Origin: an uncultured Flavobacteriaceae bacterium
GTDB lineage: Bacteria > Bacteroidota > Bacteroidia > Flavobacteriales > Flavobacteriaceae
NCBI GenBank assembly: GCA_905381055.1
Contig: CAJPUR010000029.1
Coordinates: 1 to 48,809 of the forward strand
DNA length: 48,809 nt
Reading direction: 5' to 3'
The translations under genes and the position numbers were made by a program. Every line of letters begins with the position of its first letter. Position 1 is the stretch's first letter. Under the pieces are notes generated by a model. The model was given only the letters and a program-made list of their open reading frames with translations, made no database searches and was not told the DNA's origin. Of this stretch, positions 1-9,006 are shown in pieces.

Positions 1-359
1 ACAATATTTTTCAAAATTGATTCCTCAGGAGTCATAGATATCATTTCCCCAAAACATCCACAATTTTCATTGTCTCCAATTATCGTCAAATAAATTAAAT
101 GAATGGTAAACCCTGAAAGTAAAAAAAAAGTAAAAACCATCAGTTTTTTTATAAAAAAAGGAAACAACATAACTATACCAATAGCAAATTCAAGGCCTAT
201 AAAAAACCTTGTCATATGAGCAGCAAAATTTCTGTCCTGAGCTAATCCTTGATCCATCAATGTGATTTCAAAATAGCCTGGAGCAACTGCTTTAGTATAT
301 GCAGAAAATAAAAAAGTTATTGCTAAAAGAATTCTTAATATCAATATTAAGTATTTCAT
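1..359 (-). CDS. DoxX/MauE-like membrane protein (3' end off window)
   Basis: Read on the minus strand from the ATG at 359, this gives an open frame of about 119 codons that leaves the window at base 1, so the C-terminus is missing. The protein starts MKYLILILRILLAITFLFSA and has at least three hydrophobic segments, followed by the motif NCGCFGE. A membrane core with a CGCFG-type cysteine pair is typical of the DoxX/MauE-like small membrane proteins of Bacteroidota, which are thought to take part in membrane redox or thiol chemistry. Its partner domain, if any, is cut off. It is transcribed divergently from lepA across a 95-bp spacer. The family call comes from motif and topology only, and the exact role is unknown. 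Confidence 0.7.
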   Translation of the reverse strand, partial: MKYLILILRILLAITFLFSAYTKAVAPGYFEITLMDQGLAQDRNFAAHMTRFFIGLEFAIGIVMLFPFFIKKLMVFTFFLLSGFTIHLIYLTIIGDNENCGCFGEMISMTPEESILKNI

Positions 360-423
360 TTTTGAATTTTTTTCTAAAAATAAGTTTTTATTAGCTAAAG
401 AAAAAAGGGTGACAACAAATAAG

Positions 424-431
424 TATATTTG
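424..431 (+). promoter_or_regulatory. Flavobacterial -7 box upstream of lepA
   Basis: TATATTTG matches the Bacteroidota housekeeping -7 consensus TAnnTTTG exactly and ends 23 bases before the lepA ATG. I see no convincing TTG -33 element at the usual distance, so this is a partial promoter match. Confidence 0.5.
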
Positions 432-454
432 AAAATCTAAATTACTTAAAATTG

Positions 455-2251
455 ATGAAGTTTATAAGGAACTTTTGCATTATTGCACATATTGATCACG
501 GAAAAAGTACCCTTGCAGATCGCCTTCTAGATTTTACCGGATCCGTCTCAGAAAGAGAAAAAAAAGATCAACTTCTGGATAATATGGATTTAGAAAGAGA
601 GAGAGGAATCACAATAAAGTCGCATGCAATTCAAATGGAATATAAACATAATGGAAATTTATATATTTTAAACTTAATTGATACGCCTGGCCATGTAGAT
701 TTTTCATATGAAGTTTCTAGATCTATTGCTGCTTGCGAAGGTGCTCTTTTAGTTGTAGATGCTGCACAAAGTATTCAAGCTCAAACCATTTCTAACCTTT
801 ATCTTGCTTTAGAAAACGATTTAGAGATTATACCTGTTTTGAACAAAGTAGACCTCCCTTCTGCAAATCCTGAGGAAGTCACAGATGACATAATTGACCT
901 ATTGGGATGTAAAAAAGAAGAAGTTATTCCGGCTTCAGCTAAAACTGGATTAGGAATTGATATGATACTAAAAGCAATAATTGACAAAGTCCCTTTCCCT
1001 AAAGGTGAATTAAATGCTCCTTTACAAGCACTAATTTTTGATTCAGTATTTAATCCATTTAGAGGCATTGAAACTTATTTTAAAATATTAAATGGGCAAA
1101 TAAAAAAAGGACAAAAAATTCAATTTATGGCTACCAAAAAATCATATTCTGTAGACGAAATTGGATGTTTAAAACTTGTTCAAGAACCCAAAAATATATT
1201 AAAGGCAGGAGATGTTGGCTATTTAATTACAGGAATTAAAGACGCTAAAGAAGTAAAAGTTGGAGATACAATTACTTGTCCTCATAGCCCCACAAGCAAA
1301 CAAATAGAAGGTTTTGAAGAGGTAAAACCGATGGTCTTTGCTGGAATTTATCCAATTGATACTGATGACTACGAGGAGCTTAGGTCCTCAATGGAAAAAC
1401 TTCAATTAAATGACGCCTCCCTAGTTTTTTTCCCTGAAAGTTCAGCAGCTCTTGGATTTGGGTTTAGATGTGGATTTTTAGGAATGCTGCATTTGGAAAT
1501 AATTCAAGAACGATTGGAAAGAGAATTCAATATGTCAGTAATTACTACTGTTCCCAATGTCTCGTATCATGCTTTTACAAAAAAAGATCCAAATACTTTT
1601 ACATTAGTTAATAATCCTTCTGATCTACCTGACCCATCATTTCTAGATAGAGTTGAAGAGCCTTATATTAAAGCCTCGATTATCACAAAATCTGAATTCA
1701 TTGGTAACATAATGACCCTTTGTATAGAAAAAAGAGGCGTGATAACTAATCAGACTTATTTAACCCCAGAAAGGGTAGAGTTAAATTTTGACCTCCCGCT
1801 TTCTGAAATTGTATTTGATTTTTATGATAGGTTAAAAACTGTCTCTAAAGGATATGCGTCATTTGATTATTCTCCCTCTGGAATGAAAAACTCAAAATTA
1901 GTGAAAGTTGATATCTTGCTCAATGGTAATTCAGTTGATGCGCTATCCGCATTAATTCATTCTGATAATGCCTACAAAATAGGTAAAAAAATTTGTGAAA
2001 AGCTACAAAAACTTATCCCAAGACAACAATTCGATATTCCTGTTCAAGCAGCAATTGGAGCAAAGATTATTTCAAGAGAAACTATTAAGGCTGTAAGAAA
2101 AGATGTTACCGCTAAATGTTATGGTGGTGATATTACAAGAAAAAGAAAATTACTTGAAAGACAAAAAAAAGGTAAAAAGAAAATGAGACAAATAGGTAGT
2201 GTTGAAATCCCCCAAGAGGCTTTTATGGCGGTTTTAAAGTTAAATGATTAA
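455..2251 (+). CDS. lepA: Elongation factor 4 (LepA), back-translocating ribosomal GTPase
   Basis: LepA is a translational GTPase that acts on stalled or mistranslocated ribosomes. The P-loop AHIDHGKST is near residues 11-19, the G2 stretch RERGIT near 50, DTPGHVDF near 76-83 and NKVDLP near 130. The C-terminus has the LepA-specific basic segment [20 protein letters not shown]. The length of 598 residues matches the family. The frame also has a TTG at 452, but the ATG at 455 gives the usual [17 protein letters not shown] start. The next gene begins directly after the stop codon, suggesting co-transcription. Nothing unusual is seen, and the identification is secure. Confidence 0.98.
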   Translation: MKFIRNFCIIAHIDHGKSTLADRLLDFTGSVSEREKKDQLLDNMDLERERGITIKSHAIQMEYKHNGNLYILNLIDTPGHVDFSYEVSRSIAACEGALLVVDAAQSIQAQTISNLYLALENDLEIIPVLNKVDLPSANPEEVTDDIIDLLGCKKEEVIPASAKTGLGIDMILKAIIDKVPFPKGELNAPLQALIFDSVFNPFRGIETYFKILNGQIKKGQKIQFMATKKSYSVDEIGCLKLVQEPKNILKAGDVGYLITGIKDAKEVKVGDTITCPHSPTSKQIEGFEEVKPMVFAGIYPIDTDDYEELRSSMEKLQLNDASLVFFPESSAALGFGFRCGFLGMLHLEIIQERLEREFNMSVITTVPNVSYHAFTKKDPNTFTLVNNPSDLPDPSFLDRVEEPYIKASIITKSEFIGNIMTLCIEKRGVITNQTYLTPERVELNFDLPLSEIVFDFYDRLKTVSKGYASFDYSPSGMKNSKLVKVDILLNGNSVDALSALIHSDNAYKIGKKICEKLQKLIPRQQFDIPVQAAIGAKIISRETIKAVRKDVTAKCYGGDITRKRKLLERQKKGKKKMRQIGSVEIPQEAFMAVLKLND

Positions 2252-3022
2252 ATGAAAAATTTTATATTACTAGTTGTATTTTCATCATTTTTTAAGGTTT
2301 TAGGCCAAGGGTATGAAAAAAAACTTTTTATAAATGAAAATGATACTTTACCATACAGAATTCTTTTGCCTCAAAAAATTATTAAAGTGAAAAAATATCC
2401 ATTGGTGATATTTCTTCATGGAATTGGAGAAAGAGGTAATGACAATGAGCTCCAATTGATTCATGGAAGCACATTGTTTTTAAAAGAAAAAAATCTAAAA
2501 AAGTTTCCATCTTATGTTGTTTTTCCTCAATGCCCAATAGACTCTACTTGGCCTAAACTACTTGAAAACACAAAAGGGATCGAATACCATTTAAAACAAT
2601 ACAGTAATAATCCAAAAGAAAATAAAACGCTTGAACTTCTTGAAAAATTAATTAAATTTTTAACTGATAATAATCAAATAAATACATCTAAAATTTATGT
2701 CGGGGGACTATCAATGGGCGGAATGGGCACCTATGAATTAGTGTACAGGAATCCTTTCCTTTTTGCTGCAGCCTTTTCTATTTGCGGAGCTGCAAACCCT
2801 TCAATTGCCAGAAAACTTTCTTATACTAATTGGAAAATTTTCCATGGTGATTCAGATGTAGTTGTACCTGTTACTCACTCTATAAATATGTTTGATTCGA
2901 TTAAAACCTATACCTCCAATGTTTCACTGAAAATTTATCCCGGTGTAAATCATAATAGTTGGGAAAATGTATTTGAAGAGCCTGATTTTCTGAATTGGTT
3001 GTATAGTAATGAGAAAAAATAA
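2252..3022 (+). CDS. Exported alpha/beta hydrolase, predicted peptidase/esterase type
   Basis: This 256-residue protein begins with a signal peptide ending near VLGQ, so it should act in the periplasm or outside the cell. It shows the alpha/beta-hydrolase pattern: an oxyanion-type FLHGIGERG near residue 55, the nucleophile elbow GGLSMGG with Ser154, an acid candidate in HGDSDVVVP (about Asp202) and a late histidine in PGVNHNSW (about His234). The arrangement fits the predicted-peptidase or phospholipase/carboxylesterase group common in Bacteroidota. The substrate cannot be told from sequence. The ATG touches the lepA stop codon with no spacer, so it is probably the second gene of that transcript. 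Downstream is a 163-bp AT-rich gap. Confidence 0.8.
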   Translation: MKNFILLVVFSSFFKVLGQGYEKKLFINENDTLPYRILLPQKIIKVKKYPLVIFLHGIGERGNDNELQLIHGSTLFLKEKNLKKFPSYVVFPQCPIDSTWPKLLENTKGIEYHLKQYSNNPKENKTLELLEKLIKFLTDNNQINTSKIYVGGLSMGGMGTYELVYRNPFLFAAAFSICGAANPSIARKLSYTNWKIFHGDSDVVVPVTHSINMFDSIKTYTSNVSLKIYPGVNHNSWENVFEEPDFLNWLYSNEKK

Positions 3023-3185
3023 GTCTAAAAATAACTTTTCTTATTATAATTATTAAAAAACTAAAATTTAGCACCATAATTTTAAATAAAACAAATATTT
3101 AAAAATTTAAATGTAGTTTATTTAAAAAAAATTAAATTGATAAAAATAAATTTTACTTAATTTCAAGTTTAAACTATATTTAATT

Positions 3186-4022
3186 ATGCTTCGATTTAAA
3201 CAGCTACTATTCACTCTCTATTTTTTACTGAACTTAGCTTCATGTTCGAAGGACAACTCAAATCCGGTTGCCGCTGTATCAAATGAAAATTCAGATACTA
3301 CAGCATTGTCTTCTAGTAATTCATCTAATTCTAATGATGAAACAACAGAATCTTCTTCAACTATCATTGGAGATGGAGTACCTTCCGTTTTTACAAAGAT
3401 CTATGGGGCATCAGATATATACATTGAAGATTCCAATGTAATTATCAAAGTCACTGGAATACCTGATCATAAAAGCCCTTACTTTAATACTTCTGATAAT
3501 ATGTATGAAGATTACAATGGGTCTAACCTGAATTTTAATTTAAATCCAAATAAAATAACTGGTTTTGATTTTACTTATAAAATTCCTTTAAATCCTAAAA
3601 AATCAGATAAAAGCAACCCAACAGCCTTAGGATCTATTGGTGTTTCAATAAATGGTGTCTCTTTTTTTAATCAATATGCTGGCCCTAACAACCAACCTTT
3701 AACCAATGAAATTAATTCGTTTGACCAATATAATGGTCATCCTCAACCCCAAGGGGTTTATCATTACCATATTGAACCAATTTATCTAACTAGTAAAGTT
3801 GGATCAAATTCATTACTTGGTTTTCTTCTTGACGGATTTCCAGTCTATGGCCCAGAAGAAAATGATACCAAAATAACTAATGATGATCTTGATGAATTTC
3901 ATGGTCACTCCCATTCCACGGAGGAATATCCAGATGGAATATATCATTACCATATAACTGACCAAGACCCTTACATAAATGGAAGTGGATATTATGGCTC
4001 TCCGGGAACAGTCACTAACTAA
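3186..4022 (+). CDS. YHYH-domain lipoprotein
   Basis: This is a 278-residue lipoprotein with a signal peptide and lipobox LASC, the modified Cys lying near residue 21. A Ser/Asn/Thr-rich linker of about 40 residues follows, then a YHYH domain. The family-naming motif occurs twice, in GVYHYHIEP and GIYHYHIT, with LGFLLDGFPVYGPEE between them and a His-rich stretch FHGHSHSTEEYPDG just before the second copy. The histidine density suggests metal binding, but no function is established for this family that I can state. Its 3' end overlaps the next gene, and that gene overlaps a SCO1-type gene, so the three are probably translated together. The 163-bp upstream gap is AT-rich and has only weak promoter-like sequence. 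Confidence 0.85.
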   Translation: MLRFKQLLFTLYFLLNLASCSKDNSNPVAAVSNENSDTTALSSSNSSNSNDETTESSSTIIGDGVPSVFTKIYGASDIYIEDSNVIIKVTGIPDHKSPYFNTSDNMYEDYNGSNLNFNLNPNKITGFDFTYKIPLNPKKSDKSNPTALGSIGVSINGVSFFNQYAGPNNQPLTNEINSFDQYNGHPQPQGVYHYHIEPIYLTSKVGSNSLLGFLLDGFPVYGPEENDTKITNDDLDEFHGHSHSTEEYPDGIYHYHITDQDPYINGSGYYGSPGTVTN

Positions 4023-4566
4023 AACCTTTTTAGTTTTTATGGTATTTTTTCTTTCTTGCAAAAGAACACCTACAAATCTAGCTAAATACGATATTGATAA
4101 AATAACCTTAGTGAGTAAATCCGGAGAATCATTTTTCAACCAATTAAAATTCAGCGGTATTGTTTATAAAGTTTATTCCAATAATGACACCCTAATAATA
4201 GGAAAATATCTCCTGGGGAAAAAAGATGGAATATGGAAAAAATTTTATAAAAATGGTAAATTAAAAGAATTTAGAAATTATGAAAATGGAATTAAAAATG
4301 GTAAACACTTTGGATTTTATCAAAACGGCAATAAACAATTTGAGTATGATTTGAAAGACAATGAATATAACGGACAAAAAAAAGTATGGAACAAAAGTGG
4401 CCTTTTAATTCAAGAATCGACTTTTTTAATGGGTTATGAAAATGGTTCTCAAAAAATATGGTATGATAACGGGTCAATTAAATCAAACTATTTTGTTAAA
4501 AATGGTAGAAGATTTGGGCTATTAGGAACAAAAAACTGCGTAAATGTTAAAGATAGTATCATGTAG
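3994..4566 (+). CDS. MORN_2-repeat (YwqK-like) lipoprotein
   Basis: A protein of about 190 residues with a short hydrophobic leader ending FFLSC, a probable lipobox. Several degenerate repeats of about 23 residues follow, with the pattern G-x-W/K-x-x-[WFY]-[YFW]-x-N-G-x-x-K: KDGIWKKFYKNGKLKE, KNGKHFGFYQNGNKQ, YNGQKKVWNKSGLL and ENGSQKIWYDNGSIK. These are MORN_2 repeats as found in YwqK-type proteins. I chose the ATG at 3994; a start at 3979 is also open, whereas a later ATG at 4039 leaves too short a leader. Either start lies inside the 3' end of the YHYH gene. The 3' end overlaps the SCO1-type gene by 23 bases. Its molecular role is unknown; repeat folds like this usually mediate binding. 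Confidence 0.75.
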   Translation: MALREQSLTKTFLVFMVFFLSCKRTPTNLAKYDIDKITLVSKSGESFFNQLKFSGIVYKVYSNNDTLIIGKYLLGKKDGIWKKFYKNGKLKEFRNYENGIKNGKHFGFYQNGNKQFEYDLKDNEYNGQKKVWNKSGLLIQESTFLMGYENGSQKIWYDNGSIKSNYFVKNGRRFGLLGTKNCVNVKDSIM

Positions 4567-5176
4567 TTTATTCTTTATAATATTGGCAGGATGCAAAAAC
4601 GAAATTATCCTTCCATATTATAATACGCCTGATTTCACGCCAATCTTTATTGATAAAGAGTCTCAAGCAAATAAAATAATTTCTCATTCCATATCTGATT
4701 TTGAATTTGAAAGTGATAAGGATGTAAAAGTTTCAAAAAGTACTTTAAAAAACAAAGTCCATATAGCAAGTTTTATTTTTACACAATGTGGAAGTATCTG
4801 CCCAATAATGATAGAAAACCTTAAAGTCCTTGAAAAAAAATATAAGAACTCAAATGATTTTGCAATTTTATCATTCTCCGTTACACCATGGATTGATTCT
4901 GTTCAAAAACTAAAATCATTCATAAAAGACAAGGATATTAAAATGAAAAATTGGTATTTCCTGACAGGTGAAAAATCAAAAATATACGAACTAGCAAGAA
5001 AGTCTTATTTTGCTGAGGAAAATTTAGGTTTTACTAAAGATAGCTCTGATTTTCTCCATACAGAGCACGTAATACTCGTGGACAAAACCTTTAAAATCAG
5101 AGGCATATACAATTCTACTCTCCCACTGGAAATAAAAAATCTATCTTCTGACATTGATTTATTGCTCAAAAATTAA
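4544..5176 (+). CDS. SCO1/SenC/PrrC-family lipoprotein
   Basis: This is a 210-residue protein with a lipoprotein signal (lipobox LAGC, Cys17) and a thioredoxin-like fold. The diagnostic CxxxC is CGSIC, Cys82 and Cys86, followed by P, and the expected downstream histidine lies in LHTEHVILVD (His172 by alignment; His175 is nearby). SCO proteins bind copper through this Cys-Cys-His set and help assemble the CuA centre of cytochrome oxidase or act as thiol reductases in the envelope. The start lies 23 bases inside the preceding MORN_2 gene. Linkage to YHYH and MORN_2 lipoproteins rather than to cytochrome oxidase genes suggests a dedicated role for this copy, which is inference. Confidence 0.9.
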   Translation: MLKIVSCSLFFIILAGCKNEIILPYYNTPDFTPIFIDKESQANKIISHSISDFEFESDKDVKVSKSTLKNKVHIASFIFTQCGSICPIMIENLKVLEKKYKNSNDFAILSFSVTPWIDSVQKLKSFIKDKDIKMKNWYFLTGEKSKIYELARKSYFAEENLGFTKDSSDFLHTEHVILVDKTFKIRGIYNSTLPLEIKNLSSDIDLLLKN

Positions 5177-5205
5177 TACATTCTTTAATTAATTGTAGCT
5201 GGTAA

Positions 5206-7029
5206 ATGAAAAAACTTTTAATCATCGTAACGCTAATATTATTCTCTTGCCAGAAGCCTTTAAATGAAATTCTAATTGATGGAGAGCTAAAAAAATGGCA
5301 TAAAATTGTTTTTAAATTAAAAACCGAAGATACTTCTGAATTTGAAAAAGATAACCCCTTTTTAAACTACAGGCTTTTTATCTCGTTTTCTAACGGTAAT
5401 TCAACAATTAAAGTGCCAGGTTTTTACGCCGCTGACGGAAATGCTGCTGAAAGCTCATCTGACTCGGGTGGAATATGGAAAGTTATTTTTCGTCCCGACC
5501 AAATTGGTGTTTGGAATTATGAAGTCTCTTTTCAAAAAGGAAAAGACATTGCTGTTAAAAGTTATGATTTTTCTGGATCACCCTTGCCTCATGATGGCCT
5601 AAAAGGGTCTTTCAAAATTTACAGCTCAGATAAAAAAGGAAAAGACTTTAGATCCAAAGGAAGAATAATTAATGGCAATAAAGGTTACTTTAAGTTTAGT
5701 GAAAATAATTCCTTTTTTATTAAAAACGGGACAGATAGCCCTGAAAATTTTTTAGCATATTCCGATTTCGATCAAACATATAGGTATCAAATCCAAAATA
5801 GAGATGGAGAATCAAATCCTGAAATGAAAATTCATGATTATAAAAGTCATATCGGTGACTGGAAAATTGATGATCCTCTTTGGAAAAAAAACAAAGGAAA
5901 GGCAATTTTAGGAGCAGTAAATTATTTGGCTAATAAAGGAATAAATTCCATTTATATGATTACCCTTAATATTCAGGCTGATGGTAAAGATGTTTGGCCT
6001 TACAGTAATCATAATGAACGCTACCGCTTTGATTGCAGCAAATTGGATCAATGGGAAATTCTTTTCGATCACATGCAAAAAAAAGGAATTTTAATTCATT
6101 TATTAACTCAAGAAACTGAAAATGAGACTTTACTGGATAATGGAAACACTGAAGTTCAAAGAAAACTATACTTACGCGAACTTTCGGCTAGATTTGGTCA
6201 TCACCTGGGGATGATATGGAATATGGGTGAAGAAAATGGGCCTGCAGATTGGACTCCAATTGGTCAAACTGACGAACAAAGAATTGAAATGGGTGATTAT
6301 CTAAAATCCATAAATCCTTATAATCCGATTATTTTTTTACATTCCCATTCAAATGATCATCACCAGGATTTATACTTAACCCCCCTTTTAGGGGAAAACT
6401 CATATGATGGCGCATCAATGCAAATAGCTGACCCCAAAAAAGTTAATTCTAGAATTAAGTTTTGGATAAATAAATCAATTAATTCAGATAAGAAGTGGAT
6501 AGTTAATATGGATGAAATAGGGCCTCACTGGAAAGGAGTTTTACCTGATGCCTTCGATATAAAACACGACACAATTAGACATCATGGCTTATGGGGCTCG
6601 CTGCTTGCAGGAGCAGGTGGCGTAGAATGGTATTTTGGATGGAAATTTCCTAATGCTGATTTGACATGTGAAGACTTTAGATCACGAGATTTATGGTGGG
6701 ATCAATCATCAATAGCAACTAAATTCATAAGTCAATTCCCTCTGGAAAAAATGGAAAGTACTAACGAATTAGTTAAAACCCCATATTCCTTTTGTTTATC
6801 TAAAAAAGATGATCTTTATTTAATATATTTCCCCTCCAAATCAAATAACTTTGAGGTTAAACTATTAAATAATAAATTTAATTATTCAATAACTTGGTTT
6901 AATCCAAGGATTGGTGGAGAAATGGAAAACGGATCAATTAAATCAATATCTGGAGGAGGGTTTAAAAGAATTGGGAAGCCTCCTTATGAGATTCATAAAG
7001 ATTGGGTGGCTGTAATTAAAAAAAAATAA
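5206..7029 (+). CDS. DUF5060-type glycosidase-like lipoprotein
   Basis: A 607-residue lipoprotein (lipobox LFSC, Cys near residue 15). Residues of about 20-120 resemble the DUF5060 beta-sandwich, with landmarks FLNYRLFISFSNG, VPGFYAADGNAAESS and WKVIFRPDQIGVWNYEVSF. The middle, about 160-500, looks like the TIM-barrel of glycosidase-like proteins usually joined to it: FFIKNGTDSPENFLAYSDFD, WNMGEENGPADW (candidate acid pair EE) and VNMDEIGPHWKG. The C-terminal 90 residues look like a beta-rich collagen-binding-like domain ending WVAVIKKK. It probably acts on a polysaccharide or glycoprotein at the cell surface. No SusC/SusD genes are nearby, so a classical polysaccharide-utilisation locus is not evident. 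It lies 29 bases after the SCO1-type gene and 7 bases before the next. Confidence 0.75.
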   Translation: MKKLLIIVTLILFSCQKPLNEILIDGELKKWHKIVFKLKTEDTSEFEKDNPFLNYRLFISFSNGNSTIKVPGFYAADGNAAESSSDSGGIWKVIFRPDQIGVWNYEVSFQKGKDIAVKSYDFSGSPLPHDGLKGSFKIYSSDKKGKDFRSKGRIINGNKGYFKFSENNSFFIKNGTDSPENFLAYSDFDQTYRYQIQNRDGESNPEMKIHDYKSHIGDWKIDDPLWKKNKGKAILGAVNYLANKGINSIYMITLNIQADGKDVWPYSNHNERYRFDCSKLDQWEILFDHMQKKGILIHLLTQETENETLLDNGNTEVQRKLYLRELSARFGHHLGMIWNMGEENGPADWTPIGQTDEQRIEMGDYLKSINPYNPIIFLHSHSNDHHQDLYLTPLLGENSYDGASMQIADPKKVNSRIKFWINKSINSDKKWIVNMDEIGPHWKGVLPDAFDIKHDTIRHHGLWGSLLAGAGGVEWYFGWKFPNADLTCEDFRSRDLWWDQSSIATKFISQFPLEKMESTNELVKTPYSFCLSKKDDLYLIYFPSKSNNFEVKLLNNKFNYSITWFNPRIGGEMENGSIKSISGGGFKRIGKPPYEIHKDWVAVIKKK

Positions 7030-7036
7030 AAAGGGT

Positions 7037-7876
7037 TTGTATAAAAAATTAATTTTTATGTTATTATTCTCTTTATCCACTGAAGGATTTGGTCAAGACA
7101 TTTCAAAAGCAATGTCTTTTAATATAAGATATGCAACGAAAAATGACGGAGTAAACCAATGGGAAAATAGGAAAAAAGAATTGGTAGGGGTAATTAAAAA
7201 ATACGATCCTGATGTTATTGGATTTCAGGAAGTACTTCTTTCACAATTAACCTTTTTAATTAAAAATAATAGTGAATTCCATAAGATTGGCGTAGCAAGA
7301 GGGGATGGAAAAGAAAAAGGTGAGTTTTCTCCGATCCTGTTTAATTCAAAAAAGTTTGATATAATTGAAAGTAATACTTTCTGGTTATCTGAAACGCCAA
7401 ATAATCCATCTATAGGATGGGATGCAGCACATAAAAGAATATGCTCATATGTAAAACTCAGATATAAATCTTCACAAAACACACTTTGGGTTTTCAACAC
7501 GCATTTTGACCATATTGGCGAAAAATCTAAAAAAAACTCTGCCTTTTTAATTATTAAAAAAATAAAAGCTCTAGTTTCAAATAAGGACAATGTGATTTTA
7601 ATGGGTGACTTTAATAGTTATCCTGAAACTTTACCTATAATTAAAATAAAAACCTATTTTGAAGATGGGCTGACTGTTTCAAAAAAAAAGCTAAAAGGCC
7701 CATTTGGGACTTTTAATGGTTTTAGTTCAAAACAAAAGTTAGACAAAAACAGAATTGACTATATTTTTACAAAAAACATTAAAGTTTTATCATATGTTCA
7801 TATTGACGACAAAATGAAAAACTCGAACTATATTTCCGATCATTTTCCTGTTTTGGTTACCTTTGAAAGTAAATGA
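7037..7876 (+). CDS. Secreted endonuclease/exonuclease/phosphatase (DNase I fold)
   Basis: This 279-residue protein has the endonuclease/exonuclease/phosphatase motifs in order: MSFNIRY (Asn), VIGFQEV (metal-binding Glu), NTHFDHIG, ILMGDFNSY (Asp-x-Asn), DYIF and SDHFPV (catalytic His). This is a metal-dependent phosphodiesterase fold, but whether the substrate is nucleic acid, phospholipid or sugar phosphate cannot be told. The leader MYKKLIFMLLFSLSTEGFGQ is a signal peptide and requires the TTG at 7037 as start; the next ATG, at 7058, would leave too short a leader. The 3' end overlaps the barrel gene by 4 bases (ATGA), suggesting translational coupling. Confidence 0.88.
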   Translation: MYKKLIFMLLFSLSTEGFGQDISKAMSFNIRYATKNDGVNQWENRKKELVGVIKKYDPDVIGFQEVLLSQLTFLIKNNSEFHKIGVARGDGKEKGEFSPILFNSKKFDIIESNTFWLSETPNNPSIGWDAAHKRICSYVKLRYKSSQNTLWVFNTHFDHIGEKSKKNSAFLIIKKIKALVSNKDNVILMGDFNSYPETLPIIKIKTYFEDGLTVSKKKLKGPFGTFNGFSSKQKLDKNRIDYIFTKNIKVLSYVHIDDKMKNSNYISDHFPVLVTFESK

Positions 7877-9006
7877 ATAAAGTACCTCTTTCTTTATTAT
7901 TCTTGATGTTAAGTTTTAATGTTTTTACACAAAACAAAAGTTTTTATTTTGATGGAGAACTTAGCGCTCAAACTAAATTTAACCTTGAGAAAGACAACAA
8001 TATTTATTTAGGAGGAAGGTATGTCCCTGAATTAAATTATAAAAATAGCATGGATAGCATTTCATCTATTTCTTTTTTAGCCTCTGCTAACCTCAGTTTT
8101 TCTAAAACTTATAGCTCTCCCCAATCAAGTTTTTCAGAAAACTTAATAAAATCTTACCGGGCTTGGGTCAGATATATTTATAAAACTTTTGAAGTAAGGT
8201 TGGGCCTTCAAAAGATAGATTTTGGGTCAGCCGTTTTATTGAGACCTCTTCAATGGTTTAATGAAATTGATCCCCGAGACCCTCAAGGCTTAACTTATGG
8301 AGTCAATGGCGTTTTAATGCGTTATTATTTTAATAATAATTCGAACTTTTGGCTTTGGGGCCTTTACGGTAATTCAAGAATAAGAGGACTGGATATCATC
8401 AGGAGCTATGACAAAAGCCCAGAGTTTGGAGGAAGATTTCAAAGTGTAATTGATAAAGGAGAGGTAAGTATTTCTTTTCATCAAAGAGTTACTACCTTCG
8501 ATGAATTCAAAATATTAAATCCTTTTGAAAAAAACCTAGAAAATAGGATTGGTATTGATGCTAAAGTAGATGTTGGATTTGGGCTTTGGTTTGAGGGTTC
8601 TTATATTAAAAGAGCCAAAAAAATAGGACCATACTCAAAGCAACTCTTAATTACCTTGGGCGCAGATTATACTTTTAATATAGGAAATGGATTAAATATG
8701 ATTGCGGAACATTTTTACACAAGCTATGGTGAAAATAAAATTGATAACGAAAATACTAATTATATAAGTGCATTTAGTTTTTCATACCCCATAAGCTATT
8801 TTGGAAATATTAATACATTTTTTTATCATCAATGGGAATCAAATAAAAATACATTTGCAATAAATTACAAACATTCATTTAATAAGCTGACTGGATTCCT
8901 GATTGGAACCTATAACCCTGATAGCACTCAAAGCTTTCAGGATAATGAAATTTTAAATACCTTTACAGGCCCATCGTTAGGAATAATGCTTATTTATAAT
9001 CACTAG
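7873..9006 (+). CDS. Predicted outer-membrane beta-barrel protein of the ABC transport module
   Basis: A 377-residue protein with a signal peptide ending near VFTQ, then alternating polar and hydrophobic beta strands with many aromatic residues to the C-terminus (for example RAWVRYIYKTFEVRLGLQKI, NFWLWGLYGNS, GLWFEGSYIKRA, LLITLGADYTFNIG, AFSFSYPISYFGNINTFFYHQW). This pattern is that of a porin-like outer-membrane barrel of about 14-18 strands. I do not recognise a named family with certainty. It overlaps the preceding gene by 4 bases, and its stop codon abuts the ATPase ATG, so it is physically coupled to a LolD-like ATPase, two permeases and a LolA-like protein. That context suggests the outer-membrane end of an envelope transport route. 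Confidence 0.65.
   Translation: MNKVPLSLLFLMLSFNVFTQNKSFYFDGELSAQTKFNLEKDNNIYLGGRYVPELNYKNSMDSISSISFLASANLSFSKTYSSPQSSFSENLIKSYRAWVRYIYKTFEVRLGLQKIDFGSAVLLRPLQWFNEIDPRDPQGLTYGVNGVLMRYYFNNNSNFWLWGLYGNSRIRGLDIIRSYDKSPEFGGRFQSVIDKGEVSISFHQRVTTFDEFKILNPFEKNLENRIGIDAKVDVGFGLWFEGSYIKRAKKIGPYSKQLLITLGADYTFNIGNGLNMIAEHFYTSYGENKIDNENTNYISAFSFSYPISYFGNINTFFYHQWESNKNTFAINYKHSFNKLTGFLIGTYNPDSTQSFQDNEILNTFTGPSLGIMLIYNH

Noticed and set aside
3813-4139. Open minus-strand frame across the YHYH/MORN_2 junction
   Set aside because: No family resemblance, and it is opposite two well-supported overlapping lipoprotein genes; it is a shadow frame.
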